The notes under the pieces were generated by a model, which searched no databases, had not been told where the DNA came from, and was given only the letters and a program-made list of their open reading frames with translations. DNA of 64,000 nt from Ephemeroptericola cinctiostellae (GTDB taxonomy: Bacteria > Pseudomonadota > Gammaproteobacteria > Burkholderiales > Burkholderiaceae): NCBI RefSeq assembly GCF_003339525.1, contig NZ_CP031124.1, positions 62,001-126,000 on the forward strand, written 5' to 3'. The position numbers were made by a program, and so were the translations under genes. Shown here piece after piece: positions 18,566 to 27,901 of this stretch. Numbering within the stretch: the first letter of the stretch is position 1; each line of letters opens with the position of its first letter.

Positions 18566-19395
18566 TATGCGTCCTCCCATGCTCGGCCATAAGGCGCTGC
18601 TTTACGAGCGGCAACCTCCGCCTCTGCCAGCAAGACTGAGAGCTCGGGCACATCGGTGTCCCACTCAATCAGTGTCGGCATGACTCCCGTGTGATTTAAA
18701 GCGCATTGATACAAATCCCACACCGCATCGGCCACACGATCACCATGGTGGTCAATCACCACACCATCGGTCACACAATGTCCTGCCAAATGGATTTCGC
18801 CGACCGCAGCGGCATTGACTTGTGCAATCGCCTGTACCGCAGAATGACCATGATTGAGCTGATTGACATACAGGTTATTCACATCAAGCAAGACACCACA
18901 GCCTGTGCGCGCAACCAGTTCATTCAAAAATTCAATTTCACTCATTACGCTGTGCTTGAATTGCACGTAGGCGCTCAAATTTTCGATCAACACGCTTCGA
19001 CCCAAAGCATTTTGCACCATGTCCACATGCCTCACCACCACATCCAAGGCCTCTTCGGTATAAGGCAACGGCAATAAATCATTCAACACCTGACCTTGAA
19101 TGGCCCCCCAGCACAAATGCTCGGACACCAAAATGGGCTGTATGCGATTCACCAATGCTTTGACGCGCGCCACATGCGCCATTGAAAAACCTTGTGCAGA
19201 GCCCAAACCCATGCCGACCCCATGTAGACTGATCGGATAATCTTGTGCCAATGTGGTCAACACGTGCACGTCCCAACCACCGTCACCCAAATAGTTTTCT
19301 GAATGAACCTCAAGCCAATCGACTTTGGGTTTATGCTCCAAAAAGTCACGGTAATGGGGTGCACGCAAACCAATGCCAACGCCGTCAATGGCCAT
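18565..19395 (-). CDS. bufB: multinuclear non-heme iron oxidative enzyme BufB-like (DUF692)
   Basis: This 277-aa TIM-barrel MNIO protein should modify Cys residues of the secreted precursor peptides, as shown for bufferins where thiooxazoles form. Metal-site motifs are in order: [66 protein letters not shown] and LIEWDTDVP. The ATG at 19395 has GGGGGGAAGG just upstream. A longer frame starts inside a terminator and is rejected. The gene lies between the precursor and bufC genes. Confidence 0.9.
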   Translation of the reverse strand: MAIDGVGIGLRAPHYRDFLEHKPKVDWLEVHSENYLGDGGWDVHVLTTLAQDYPISLHGVGMGLGSAQGFSMAHVARVKALVNRIQPILVSEHLCWGAIQGQVLNDLLPLPYTEEALDVVVRHVDMVQNALGRSVLIENLSAYVQFKHSVMSEIEFLNELVARTGCGVLLDVNNLYVNQLNHGHSAVQAIAQVNAAAVGEIHLAGHCVTDGVVIDHHGDRVADAVWDLYQCALNHTGVMPTLIEWDTDVPELSVLLAEAEVAARKAAPYGRAWEDA

Positions 19396-19410
19396 AACCT
19401 TCCCCCCACT

Positions 19411-19441
19411 GAAAAAGCCGAGCCATTCACGCGCTCGGCTC
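19411..19441 (-). terminator. intrinsic terminator between bufferin precursor and bufB
   Basis: The stem AGCCGAGC/GCTCGGCT (19416-19423 with 19433-19440) has a 9-nt loop and is followed on the minus strand by TTTTTC. It lies 27 bp after the 154-aa precursor stop and about 20 bp before the bufB ATG. It probably gives partial termination, so precursor mRNA exceeds enzyme mRNA. Confidence 0.8.
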
Positions 19442-19467
19442 AAAAAACTTAAAAAACGCAGCCAAAC

Positions 19468-19935
<468 letters not shown>

Positions 19936-20175
19936 TTACTCCTGATTGCACGCTCAATTGCATCTGCACGCTGTGCGCCATGTCAATTGTTGTTCGTGCC
20001 TGTTAAATATAAATAAAGGGCTTGTGAAAACATGCGGAAAACAAATGCAGTCAGTTTCTACCTTGGTAAAAACCCATGTGTCCACTTCCCCCCGTTTGTG
20101 TGAAAATTAAATCTTTAAATATACCGAGCCACCTTGAGCGCATTCAAAATCAATGGCAAATAGACGGCCAACACT

Positions 20176-20421
20176 TCACATGGTTTTGCCACCCAAGCTG
20201 CTGCATGTGCCTTTTTCAACATACTTCCATTCGGCTGGATCGTTGTCACGTGTGGATTGACCTGCACACGAGTGTGCACCCATTTTGCTCGCGCAATCAT
20301 TTTTACCAGCCGCAGCAATGCCAAAGCATTTTTCATTGTTGGCCGCATGCGCTGTGCCCGTCATGCCGAGAACCAGCAAGCCCGCCAATGCCGTGGCCAT
20401 CATTTGTTTATGTGCACTCAT
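20176..20421 (-). CDS. bufA: bufferin-type precursor (DUF2282), short form
   Basis: This 81-aa secreted peptide is a paralogue of the 154-aa precursor core. It has a signal peptide ending AHAA at about residue 27. The four Cys have the same spacing: C32 (EKCFGIA), C43 (GKNDCAS), C52 (HSCAG) and C73 (KGTCSS). It ends at GGKTM, where the other precursor begins its Met/His tail. TTGGAGA lies 7 nt before the ATG. It follows the anti-sigma gene by 153 bp, a gap long enough for its own promoter. BufB/BufC encoded downstream would be the modifying enzymes. Confidence 0.88.
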   Translation of the reverse strand: MSAHKQMMATALAGLLVLGMTGTAHAANNEKCFGIAAAGKNDCASKMGAHSCAGQSTRDNDPAEWKYVEKGTCSSLGGKTM

Positions 20422-20574
20422 TTCAAATCTCCAAAAAGGGTATACCTGTATTTAAGGGGTTCTCATTAACTCAGCCTTCGCCAAGCAATGGTTCAAAGAT
20501 GGTGTGTTCAAACCATGGTTCGTCCACACATCATTCAGACGCATTCAGGATCATTCGTGTAGGACTTAACGCGT

Positions 20575-20757
20575 TCAATCAATATGCTCACGCCAAGCTT
20601 CAACACCTCGTTTGAGTGTGATCATTTGCTGGTTAAATGCTCGACAACGATCGCACAAGAGCAAATGAAATCGCAAAACCAATCGCGTCGTCATGGGCAA
20701 CTGTTCATCTTGTAAACGAACCATCCACGCCGCAGCATCTTTGCATTGAATCAACAT
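20575..20757 (-). CDS. short zinc-motif anti-sigma factor (zf-HC2 type)
   Basis: This 60-aa protein contains the anti-sigma zinc motif H31-x3-C35-x2-C38 (RFHLLLCDRCRAF), plus C5. It has no membrane helix, so it should act in the cytoplasm, holding the ECF sigma factor encoded upstream and releasing it on stress. GAAAGGA lies about 9 nt before the ATG. A sigma / short zinc anti-sigma / DUF2282-DUF692-DUF2063 arrangement is also known from the Neisseria RpoE/MseR locus, which supports the call. Confidence 0.75.
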   Translation of the reverse strand: MLIQCKDAAAWMVRLQDEQLPMTTRLVLRFHLLLCDRCRAFNQQMITLKRGVEAWREHID

Positions 20758-21022
20758 CAGGGCTTCCTTTCACTTGTCATCGGTGCGGCCACTCAAATCA
20801 TCCTGCACCGATTAGACGACTGAGAATAGAGATTCCTTACACATGGAACCATTTATTTTTAAAAAAATCAAAATCTATTTTTTGGGAGATGTGAAAATCG
20901 GGGCGGTGCCCAGACATTTATGGAAAAATGAAGTTCAAAAAACAACGTATCGGGCAACACTCAGATTCACCCTCGTCCACTGAACCCATTTGCGGCCAGC
21001 GTTTGTGTATGTTCAATGGGCA

Positions 21023-21595
21023 TCATACGCCATTGTGCAGCCAATTCTGCTCAAGGCACAGCTTCAAAGCCATGCGCGCACGGTACAACAACACCCACAA
21101 ATGGTTGGCGGCGATGTTCAATTCAGTTTTTATTTCCTCTGTGCTCATCTCAAGCACTTGGCTCATCATGAACACTTGCCCTGTTTGTGCGGGCAGCTTG
21201 GCCATGCAGGCATCCAGCACTTGAATAAACTGCTGATCACTCACCAAGGCTTCTGGCGTGCGCCAGTGCACTCGCTCCTCATTGGCTTGCCATTTGCCAT
21301 TCTCCGTGAACAAACCATCAAAATCATCTAAACGATCTTCACCTTGCATCAACGGCGCAATCCATTTTTTGTCGGCTCGCCATGCATCACGCAAACGATT
21401 TTTTAGAATGCTGGTCAGCCATGTGCGCAGGCTTGAACGCCCACTAAACTGTGAAAATTTCTCATGTGCAGCCAACAAGGTGTCTTGTACGACGTCTTGC
21501 GCCAGCGCATCATTTGGCGTCAGCCGTCGAGCCACTTTGAGTAAATAGGTATGATGTGTGGCAAGATTTTGCCAAATCGCATCGGCGGTCATCAT
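21023..21595 (-). CDS. ECF-type RNA polymerase sigma factor
   Basis: This 190-aa sigma factor has region 2 at about residues 15-80 (DALAQDVVQDTLLAAHEKF, RSSLRTWLTSILKNRLRDAWR) and region 4 at about 125-180 (LPAQTGQVFMMSQVLEMSTE, then NHLWVLLYRARMALK). It has no region 1.1 or 3, as expected for group 4. GGAGG lies 4 or 7 nt before two adjacent ATGs; either could be used. It heads the bufferin locus and probably drives it. The anti-sigma gene follows after a 265-bp gap with no gene. Confidence 0.9.
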   Translation of the reverse strand: MMTADAIWQNLATHHTYLLKVARRLTPNDALAQDVVQDTLLAAHEKFSQFSGRSSLRTWLTSILKNRLRDAWRADKKWIAPLMQGEDRLDDFDGLFTENGKWQANEERVHWRTPEALVSDQQFIQVLDACMAKLPAQTGQVFMMSQVLEMSTEEIKTELNIAANHLWVLLYRARMALKLCLEQNWLHNGV

Positions 21596-21660
21596 TCAAC
21601 CTCCACAATTAAAAGTATGAATAATAGGGCCTAAGGTCTGGGAACAGTTTATGGAATTTT

Positions 21661-21957
21661 TTATTTGGTGCCTAAGGTTAAGCCATCGGCCTGCATGATT
21701 TTGAGTTTTTTCTCACCCACACCTTTGACCCGTACAGCAAAATCATCCCAGTTTTTAAATGCGCCATTGTTCGTTCGCTCAACAATGATGGACTCGGCCA
21801 GTTTTGGCCCAATGCCCCGTGTGGCCTCAAGCTGGAAATGTGAAGCCACATTGACATCGGCAGCGTGTATTGAGCCACTCGCTACTAGGCCAAGCGCAAC
21901 ACACACAATGCGAGTCGAATGCTGCAGAACAGCACGGATTGGATTGAAATTGAACAT
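21661..21957 (-). CDS. ComEA-like helix-hairpin-helix protein
   Basis: This 98-aa exported protein has a signal sequence ending near SIHAA, followed by a double helix-hairpin-helix domain. The key segments are VNVASHFQLEATRGIGPKLA and VRVKGVGEKKLKIMQADG. It resembles ComEA, the periplasmic DNA-binding protein of natural transformation, but short HhH proteins are also found outside competence. The ATG at 21957 has CGGAG upstream and is preferred over one 24 bp earlier. It lies 34 bp after lapB and may be read from the lapA-lapB promoter. Confidence 0.8.
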   Translation of the reverse strand: MFNFNPIRAVLQHSTRIVCVALGLVASGSIHAADVNVASHFQLEATRGIGPKLAESIIVERTNNGAFKNWDDFAVRVKGVGEKKLKIMQADGLTLGTK

Positions 21958-21991
21958 GTTCGTGTCTCCGGTTGATTTCACTCGACCACCA

Positions 21992-23191
21992 TTAATACCC
22001 GTTCATCTGACCACGCGAACGCTGAGCCAGCTCAAGCTCTTCCAAACGTTTGGGTGGGTAACTTTCCCAACGCGTGCACGCAGGGCATTGCCAGTAATAA
22101 CGCGCGGCCTCAAAGCCACAATGCTCACAACGGTATTTTGACAAACGTTGCACTTGCTTTTTGATGAGCTTTTGAATCATCGCTGATTCACCTTGAACCG
22201 CCTCGTCACCGGATGCGGCCAAACGTTTACTCAACAACTTATCCAGCGCATTCAATGAAGGGTGTTGAATAAAAATGTTATTCAGCAGGGTCAACGTCTC
22301 TGCCTCTGAGCCGATTTTGGTCTGCGCATTCAACCATGCATTCAACACATCGAAAGAGCCTGTTTTCAACGCATTGTCATACAGCAATGCCACCCCTTGC
22401 GGCATCTCGCCACGCGCTTCAAAAACAGCCATGGCATCATCAACCAACAAGGGCACACTGTTGGGCTGCGCCTCCGCCAGCTGGCGCCACACAGCGAGCG
22501 CCTCATCGGTGCGACCTTGCTGTGCGTACCAGCGGCCTTTGAGCAATTGCACACGCATGCTGAGGGGACGTAAGGTCTGCGCTTGATTGAGTTCACGCTC
22601 AGCCACCAACCAATCTTTTTTTTGCATGGCCTGCACAGCCAATTCACAGTGAAAATGCGTGAGTGCAACGGTATTTTCTTCGGTCTTTACCATGCCTTGC
22701 GCCACATCAACCGCCTGCCCCCACTCTTGCTGTGATTGATAAATATACAACAATTGGGTTTGTGCATGGGCATGTTGAGGGCCGTTGAGCAGCTGCTTGA
22801 ACGAGGCTTCTGCACGGTCAAACAAACCCCCTTTAAGAAAAGCTTCACCCAACTTAGATAAGGCCATCTGACGGGCATCATCTGGTAGATCAGCACGCTC
22901 CAACAAGCTTTGGTAAACGCGAATGGAACGTTCAATTTCGCCGCGCTGACCAAACAAATTACCCAATGCAAAATACAAGTCAATCGTCCCTGTATCCACC
23001 CGAGCCACGTCAATCAAGGCATCAATGGCCTGATCAGGCTCTTCATTCAACAAGTGGTTCAAGCCTTTAAAGTACGACTGGGGCAATGCCTTGGTTTCTG
23101 CAATTTGCCGCTTAGATTCAGCGCGCGCTGCAAACCACCCCAAGCCAAAAAATAAGGGCAAAAACAACAACCACCATGCTTCAATATCCAT
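21992..23191 (-). CDS. lapB: lipopolysaccharide assembly protein LapB
   Basis: LapB/YciM (399 aa) regulates LPS synthesis by bringing LpxC to the FtsH protease in enterobacteria. It has one N-terminal membrane anchor (WWLLFLPLFFGLGWFAAR), then TPR repeats from about residue 45 to 340. A C-terminal rubredoxin-like zinc motif has two CxxC pairs (CEHCGFEAARYYWQCPACTRW). The lapA-lapB order is conserved here. Length and domains are complete. Confidence 0.94.
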   Translation of the reverse strand: MDIEAWWLLFLPLFFGLGWFAARAESKRQIAETKALPQSYFKGLNHLLNEEPDQAIDALIDVARVDTGTIDLYFALGNLFGQRGEIERSIRVYQSLLERADLPDDARQMALSKLGEAFLKGGLFDRAEASFKQLLNGPQHAHAQTQLLYIYQSQQEWGQAVDVAQGMVKTEENTVALTHFHCELAVQAMQKKDWLVAERELNQAQTLRPLSMRVQLLKGRWYAQQGRTDEALAVWRQLAEAQPNSVPLLVDDAMAVFEARGEMPQGVALLYDNALKTGSFDVLNAWLNAQTKIGSEAETLTLLNNIFIQHPSLNALDKLLSKRLAASGDEAVQGESAMIQKLIKKQVQRLSKYRCEHCGFEAARYYWQCPACTRWESYPPKRLEELELAQRSRGQMNGY

Positions 23192-23208
23192 TAGAGGAAT
23201 GCCCCAAA

Positions 23209-23520
23209 TTACATTGTTAAAGGAGGGACGTCGATGCTGTTATCGACAACACTTGAATTGCCTGGCGATTTCTCCAAAGCACTTTTTTGACTTAAATTTT
23301 CTTTACGCAATCGACGAACAGACCAACGCAGGGCCAAATTTTTTGGCAACATGAGCAACCAACCCAGCACAATCCCCAACACAAAAAATCCCGAAGCCAC
23401 CCATTTTTGTGGGATGTCATCGGCCAATCCAAACGTCACGGGCGTGATGTCACCCAAAATCGTCCACATCAAAATCACGACGATGAATGTAATCACCAAC
23501 CAAGATAAAAGCTTAATCAT
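23209..23520 (-). CDS. lapA: LapA-like (DUF1049) membrane protein, copy 1
   Basis: This 103-aa protein has two membrane helices (LLSWLVITFIVVILMWTIL and VASGFFVLGIVLGWLLMLP) followed by a cytoplasmic basic segment (LRWSVRRLRKENL) and a Ser-rich tail. This is the LapA layout, a partner of LapB in LPS control. The ATG at 23520 has AGGAGA upstream. It lies 17 bp before lapB. A second, clearly related gene lies directly upstream. Confidence 0.85.
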   Translation of the reverse strand: MIKLLSWLVITFIVVILMWTILGDITPVTFGLADDIPQKWVASGFFVLGIVLGWLLMLPKNLALRWSVRRLRKENLSQKSALEKSPGNSSVVDNSIDVPPLTM

Positions 23521-23591
23521 TGTGTTCTCCTGTTTTAAATATAAACCAGCCGCTCGAAACAACATCACCCGAACAGCCAACATTGGGGGGG

Positions 23592-23861
23592 TTAATTCAG
23601 CAATTGACTGGCCATTTTAGCGCGCTCACGCACCACTTTATATTGTGACAACTCTTTACGGATTTTTTTCATCATCCAACGCAATGCGAGGTGCCTCGGC
23701 AACACCACAAACCACCCCATCAACACACCACACAAAAACACCCCCACCAACAACCATTTTTGAGCGTAATGATCCGTCAATGAATGAATATCGCCCACAG
23801 CCATCCACAACACGACCAAGCCAATGAACAACACCAACACCCAAGTCAGCAACCTCACCAT
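23592..23861 (-). CDS. LapA-like (DUF1049) membrane protein, copy 2
   Basis: This 89-aa protein has the same two-helix plan as its neighbour. Shared elements are RLLTWVLVLFIGLVVLWMAV for helix 1, a G-M-GW motif in helix 2, LPRHLALRWMMKKIRKEL for the basic segment, and a short tail. Tandem duplication with divergence is the simplest origin. It is the first gene of the lapA-lapA-lapB-comEA run. Whether both copies work with LapB is unknown. Confidence 0.8.
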   Translation of the reverse strand: MVRLLTWVLVLFIGLVVLWMAVGDIHSLTDHYAQKWLLVGVFLCGVLMGWFVVLPRHLALRWMMKKIRKELSQYKVVRERAKMASQLLN

Positions 23862-24126
23862 ATCATCCCCAATTAAATTTAAATCAACGGCACATTGTAA
23901 GGGAAATACGAAAAAAGGGGAAACCTACTTTTTATAGAAACAATGATTTGCTTGTGACCGTGCTTGCAAAATCAATCAACAGCGGGTGATTTCTTGGCTT
24001 GCATCGCTGGTATTGACATAAATGTGACCAAAGGAAAACTCACATTGTCCTTTACTGCTCACGCGTTGCCAGCCCCTACAACACAACGCGGCTGCTCATA
24101 TTCGCAAGCATCACGCCCCATTAGAG
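23862..24126. other. intergenic stretch before glmS terminator, no gene seen
   Basis: This region lies between the lapA-like gene start and the glmS terminator. On the minus strand TCACAA and TATAAA are 15 nt apart at about 23936-23960, a weak promoter candidate for the lapA-lapB genes. No RNA gene or conserved frame was recognised. Confidence 0.5.
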
Positions 24127-24152
24127 AAAAAGACCAGCGGAGCTGGTCTTTT
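24127..24152 (-). terminator. intrinsic terminator of glmS
   Basis: The stem AAAAGACCAGC/GCTGGTCTTTT encloses a GGA loop (TCC on the minus strand), and the minus-strand transcript continues into TTTTTC. It starts 16 bp after the glmS stop. Confidence 0.9.
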
Positions 24153-24167
24153 CGGAACTGTTTTTCT

Positions 24168-26021
24168 TTACTCAACAGTCACAGATTTTGCCAAGTTTCG
24201 CGGCTTATCCACATCGGTACCGCGTGCAACAGCAGTATGATAAGACAGCAACTGCAAAGGCAAGGTGTGCAAGATGGGTGACAGCATGCCCGCATGATCG
24301 GGTAAATTAATCACATGCACGCCCTCAGCAGGCTCAATGAATGTATCCCGATCCGCAAAAATATACAGCTCGCCCGAACGTGCGCGAACTTCCTGTAAAT
24401 TTGATTTTAATTTCTCAATTAAAACATCGTTGGGTGCAATGGCAATCACGGGCATGCGCTCATCCACCAAGGCCAATGGACCATGCTTCAACTCACCTGC
24501 GGCATAACTTTCAGCATGAATGTAGGTGATCTCTTTCAGTTTCAACGCACCTTCCATGGCAATCGGCCAATGAATACCGCGGCCCAAGAACAATGCATGC
24601 TCTTTATCAACAAACGCTTTTGCCCACTCCACAATCTGAGGCTCAAGCAACAAAACTTGTGCCATCGCCACGGGCAAATGACGCAATTGTTGCAGGTAGT
24701 CATTTTCTTGAGAGACAGACAAGCGTGATTTAACTTTAGCCAACACCAAAGTCAGCACGAACAAAGCGCACAATTGCGTTGTAAACGCTTTGGTTGAGGC
24801 CACACCAATCTCAGGGCCTGCACGCGTCAAAAAGCGCAACTGGCTTTGACGAATCAATGCAGATTCGGGTACGTTACAAATGGATAAAGTGGTTGCGCCC
24901 AAACCATTGTGCAGTGATTTGGCATGTTGTAAAGCGGCAATGGTGTCCGCGGTTTCGCCCGACTGTGACAAAGTGATGATGAGTGTATTCGCCATCGGCA
25001 CACTGGTGCGATAACGGTATTCCGATGCGATTTCAACATTCACAGGGATCTGTGCAATCTCTTCAATCCAATAGCGTGCCACCATTGCGGCGTGGTAACT
25101 TGTGCCACAAGCGAGGATCAAGATATTTTGGGTGCTTTGAAAAACCTCGTCGGCTTGAGCGCCAAACAACAGCGGACTAATGGATTGTGCACCACTGACC
25201 ATTTCCAGCGTATTGGCAACCACTTCAGGCTGCTCAAATGTTTCTTTTTGCATGTAATGCGAGAACAAGCCCAAACTCACTGCATCTGCTGACAATTCAC
25301 TGACATGCACATCGCGCTCAACAAAATCGCCCGCGATCGAACGGATGCGGTATGAATCCAAAGCGATCTCGACCACATCACCCTCTTCAAGATAAATCAC
25401 TTTGCGTGTTTCCGACAGCAAGGCCGAAGTGTCTGATGCCAAATAATTGCCCCGCTCACCCACGCCAATCAATAAAGGTGCGCCATGGCGTGCCCCAATG
25501 ATATGATGGGGCTCATCTGCACGCATGACGGCAATCGCATACAAGCCTTTGAGTCGCTTGGTCGTTTGGTAAACGGCCTCATATAAATCTAAGCCTTGAA
25601 CGCAATGCTGATGAATCAAATGGGTCATGACTTCGGTGTCGGTGTCTGATGTAAACACATAACCTGCCACAGCCAACTCCGTGCGGATCTCATCATGATT
25701 TTCAATGATGCCATTGTGCACCAAGCACAAGCTGACGCCCTGACTGTTGCTGACCATCGGATGCGCATTGCGCAATGCTGGTGCACCATGTGTGGCCCAA
25801 CGCGTGTGCGCAATGCCCACCATTGCCTCAATGTGTTTTTCATTGATTTGTGCTTCAAGCTGAGCCACTCGCTCAAGAGAACGCTCAGCCACAACGCGGC
25901 CATCCGCAGAGAGATAACCAATCCCTGTCGAGTCATAACCACGGTACTCCAGTTTTTTGAGGCCATCAATCAACAAAGGGACGATATTACGGCTACCAAC
26001 GGCAGCGACGATTCCGCACAT
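24168..26021 (-). CDS. glmS: glutamine--fructose-6-phosphate aminotransferase
   Basis: GlmS (617 aa) makes glucosamine 6-phosphate, the first step to UDP-GlcNAc for peptidoglycan and LPS. The N-terminal glutaminase domain starts MCGIVAAVG with the catalytic Cys2. The isomerase part has two SIS domains (ACGTSYHAAMVARYWIEEIA, TLSQSGETADTIAALQHAK) and ends KPRNLAKSVTVE, as usual. AAGGATAAG precedes the ATG. A promoter and a terminator bracket it. There is no glmS ribozyme, as expected in a proteobacterium. Confidence 0.97.
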   Translation of the reverse strand: MCGIVAAVGSRNIVPLLIDGLKKLEYRGYDSTGIGYLSADGRVVAERSLERVAQLEAQINEKHIEAMVGIAHTRWATHGAPALRNAHPMVSNSQGVSLCLVHNGIIENHDEIRTELAVAGYVFTSDTDTEVMTHLIHQHCVQGLDLYEAVYQTTKRLKGLYAIAVMRADEPHHIIGARHGAPLLIGVGERGNYLASDTSALLSETRKVIYLEEGDVVEIALDSYRIRSIAGDFVERDVHVSELSADAVSLGLFSHYMQKETFEQPEVVANTLEMVSGAQSISPLLFGAQADEVFQSTQNILILACGTSYHAAMVARYWIEEIAQIPVNVEIASEYRYRTSVPMANTLIITLSQSGETADTIAALQHAKSLHNGLGATTLSICNVPESALIRQSQLRFLTRAGPEIGVASTKAFTTQLCALFVLTLVLAKVKSRLSVSQENDYLQQLRHLPVAMAQVLLLEPQIVEWAKAFVDKEHALFLGRGIHWPIAMEGALKLKEITYIHAESYAAGELKHGPLALVDERMPVIAIAPNDVLIEKLKSNLQEVRARSGELYIFADRDTFIEPAEGVHVINLPDHAGMLSPILHTLPLQLLSYHTAVARGTDVDKPRNLAKSVTVE

Positions 26022-26060
26022 GAGTCTTATCCTTATTTATATGTATTAACAATAATTCAC

Positions 26061-26090
26061 ATTATACATTGCTGAATGTTATCGCGTAAA
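26061..26090 (-). promoter_or_regulatory. sigma70 promoter of glmS
   Basis: On the minus strand TTTACG (26090-26085) is followed after 18 nt by TATAAT (26066-26061), 40 nt before the glmS ATG. It would let glmS be transcribed apart from the upstream kinase gene. Confidence 0.6.
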
Positions 26091-26104
26091 AATTATGCCA
26101 AGTT

Positions 26105-27874
26105 TTAAATGTCAATGGATTCACCAGACTGGCTCAACATGGTGTTCAAATAAGCACGAAAACGGACAGGGCGCAATGGTTTATACCACACGCTGACACC
26201 CGACGTTTGAGCTTCTGCAGCCAATTCGGTGCGCGTATCCCCTGTCATCAACAAGCGGCGAGGGGCGTGTTTTTGCATTTTAAGCACCGCATTCAAAATA
26301 TCCATGCCGGTCTCTTCAGCAATGCCCAAATGATAGTCTGAAATGATTAGATCAAATTCACCATCATCAGCAATCACCTCCGCCAACATATCAGACGACA
26401 GCACGATGGACACGTCCATGCCCCAACTGGTCAATAATTCATCTAAGCTTTCCAAGGCCAGCTCATCATCATCAACAACAGCCACCCGTTTGCCCGTCAG
26501 CACATCTTGTAGGGGAACGGCATTTTTAATGCTTTCATCTTGTGCCAAAACCCGAGGTACCACCAAACCAAAGCTACTGCCTTGATCCGGAATTGACTGC
26601 ACCAACAGCTTCGCCCCCAGTAAGCGAGCCATGCGCTCGGAAATAGCCAAACCCAGCCCAACCCCACCTTTGACGCGTTGCTCTGCCACTTCAAGACGTT
26701 GGTACTCTTGAAAAATTTGCTTTGCTTTTTCAGAAGGCACACCAGAGCCTGTGTCATACACCAAGACCTTGGCAGCTTGATGGCTGTCATGGCGCACCCC
26801 CACCAGAACGCCCCCTTTATCGGTGTATCGCAACGCATTACTGACAAAATTACTTAAAATACTGTACAACATGCCTTCATCCGACAACACCCAAACATTG
26901 GATGAGTGAATCGTAAAGCTCAAGTTTTTTTGCTGTGCCACATCGGAATATTCAACAGACAAACGCATAAACAAACGTTGGATGGGAAATCTGGTGAATT
27001 GCGGTTTCACAACACCTGCATCGAGTCGCGACAAATTGAGCATTGCATTGAATGACAAACTCAAAGAATCAATGGCCTGTTCCATTTTTTGTAAAGTCAG
27101 TCCAACGGCAGGTTCGTTGTTTTTTCGCTGGGCATCGTTCGCCAACAAAGCCAAAGCGTGTAAAGGCTGGCGCAAGTCATGGCTGGCCGCTGACAAATAA
27201 CGAGACTGTGAAAAGTTAGCCTGCTCTAGCGCCTCATTTTTATGCTGCAAGGCTTCAATCAGACCACTATTCTCGTCCTTGACATACAACGCAATATTGA
27301 CCTGTTCGTTCAACGTTCGTAAAAAAAACACCTGCGCCAACGCAGCCAATAACAACTGAACAGCCAAAAAACGGTATTCATCGCCCGGCTCCAGCAAATA
27401 CAGGAAAACGATATGAGCCACACCCACTAAAAAAGCAATGATGTACAGGCGCATAAAACGCCCGACCAAAATCACCCCAATACTGCCCACCATGCTGATT
27501 AAAACCGTGTACTGCTGCATTAAGGCAATGTTTGGATGCCGCATCACGGCAGTCGTATAGCAAGTCCACCATGCAATGACTAAAGCATACCCAATCACAA
27601 GTCGGCGCACCCCAACTTCACGCTCCTTCGTAAACAGAAGTGCGCCTTTTGGAATCATCAGGTAAATGAGGCACGCCCCGACCAGCCAAGCAAACCCCAA
27701 CGCCAAATGCTGCCATAAAGGCAGCACATTAATAAAGATGAGGGTACAAATGAGATAGCCAAGTATATTGGCCAAAGCAAACAAAGGGATATGACGCAGA
27801 AGCAGGCGCACGTTTTGTTCATACAAAGCGTGATCCTGCTCACTTAAAAATACATTCCAGAAACGAGCTGCCAT
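26105..27874 (-). CDS. membrane hybrid sensor histidine kinase with receiver domain
   Basis: This is a 589-aa sensor from the ATG at 27874; a TTG 12 bp upstream is an alternative. About six to seven membrane helices fill the first 190 residues. An H-box (SAASHDLRQPLHALALLAND, His near 232), the ATPase boxes (N box LSNFVSNALRYTDKGG, VYDTGSGVPSEKAK, GVGLGLAISERMARLLGA) and a C-terminal receiver (VAVVDDDELALESL, DLIISDYHLG) follow. No PAS domain is seen, so the signal is probably sensed in the membrane. It lies 14 bp after the response-regulator gene, forming a two-component pair between glmU and glmS. Confidence 0.9.
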   Translation of the reverse strand: MAARFWNVFLSEQDHALYEQNVRLLLRHIPLFALANILGYLICTLIFINVLPLWQHLALGFAWLVGACLIYLMIPKGALLFTKEREVGVRRLVIGYALVIAWWTCYTTAVMRHPNIALMQQYTVLISMVGSIGVILVGRFMRLYIIAFLVGVAHIVFLYLLEPGDEYRFLAVQLLLAALAQVFFLRTLNEQVNIALYVKDENSGLIEALQHKNEALEQANFSQSRYLSAASHDLRQPLHALALLANDAQRKNNEPAVGLTLQKMEQAIDSLSLSFNAMLNLSRLDAGVVKPQFTRFPIQRLFMRLSVEYSDVAQQKNLSFTIHSSNVWVLSDEGMLYSILSNFVSNALRYTDKGGVLVGVRHDSHQAAKVLVYDTGSGVPSEKAKQIFQEYQRLEVAEQRVKGGVGLGLAISERMARLLGAKLLVQSIPDQGSSFGLVVPRVLAQDESIKNAVPLQDVLTGKRVAVVDDDELALESLDELLTSWGMDVSIVLSSDMLAEVIADDGEFDLIISDYHLGIAEETGMDILNAVLKMQKHAPRRLLMTGDTRTELAAEAQTSGVSVWYKPLRPVRFRAYLNTMLSQSGESIDI

Positions 27875-27901
27875 GCTGCTGCGCAAATGCCTTATCGACT
27901 T

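Noticed and set aside
19396..19443. N-terminal extension of bufB
   Set aside because: It is encoded by the terminator hairpin, and the downstream ATG has a strong ribosome-binding site and the family N-terminus.
21629..21678. GCCTAAGGT repeated twice, 41 bp apart, near the sigma start
   Set aside because: The second copy is coding sequence at the end of the comEA-like gene and a 9-mer repeat is not significant.
23964..24281. 105-aa plus-strand frame overlapping the glmS terminator
   Set aside because: It runs through the terminator and into the 3' end of glmS in antisense and has no recognisable domain or ribosome-binding site.
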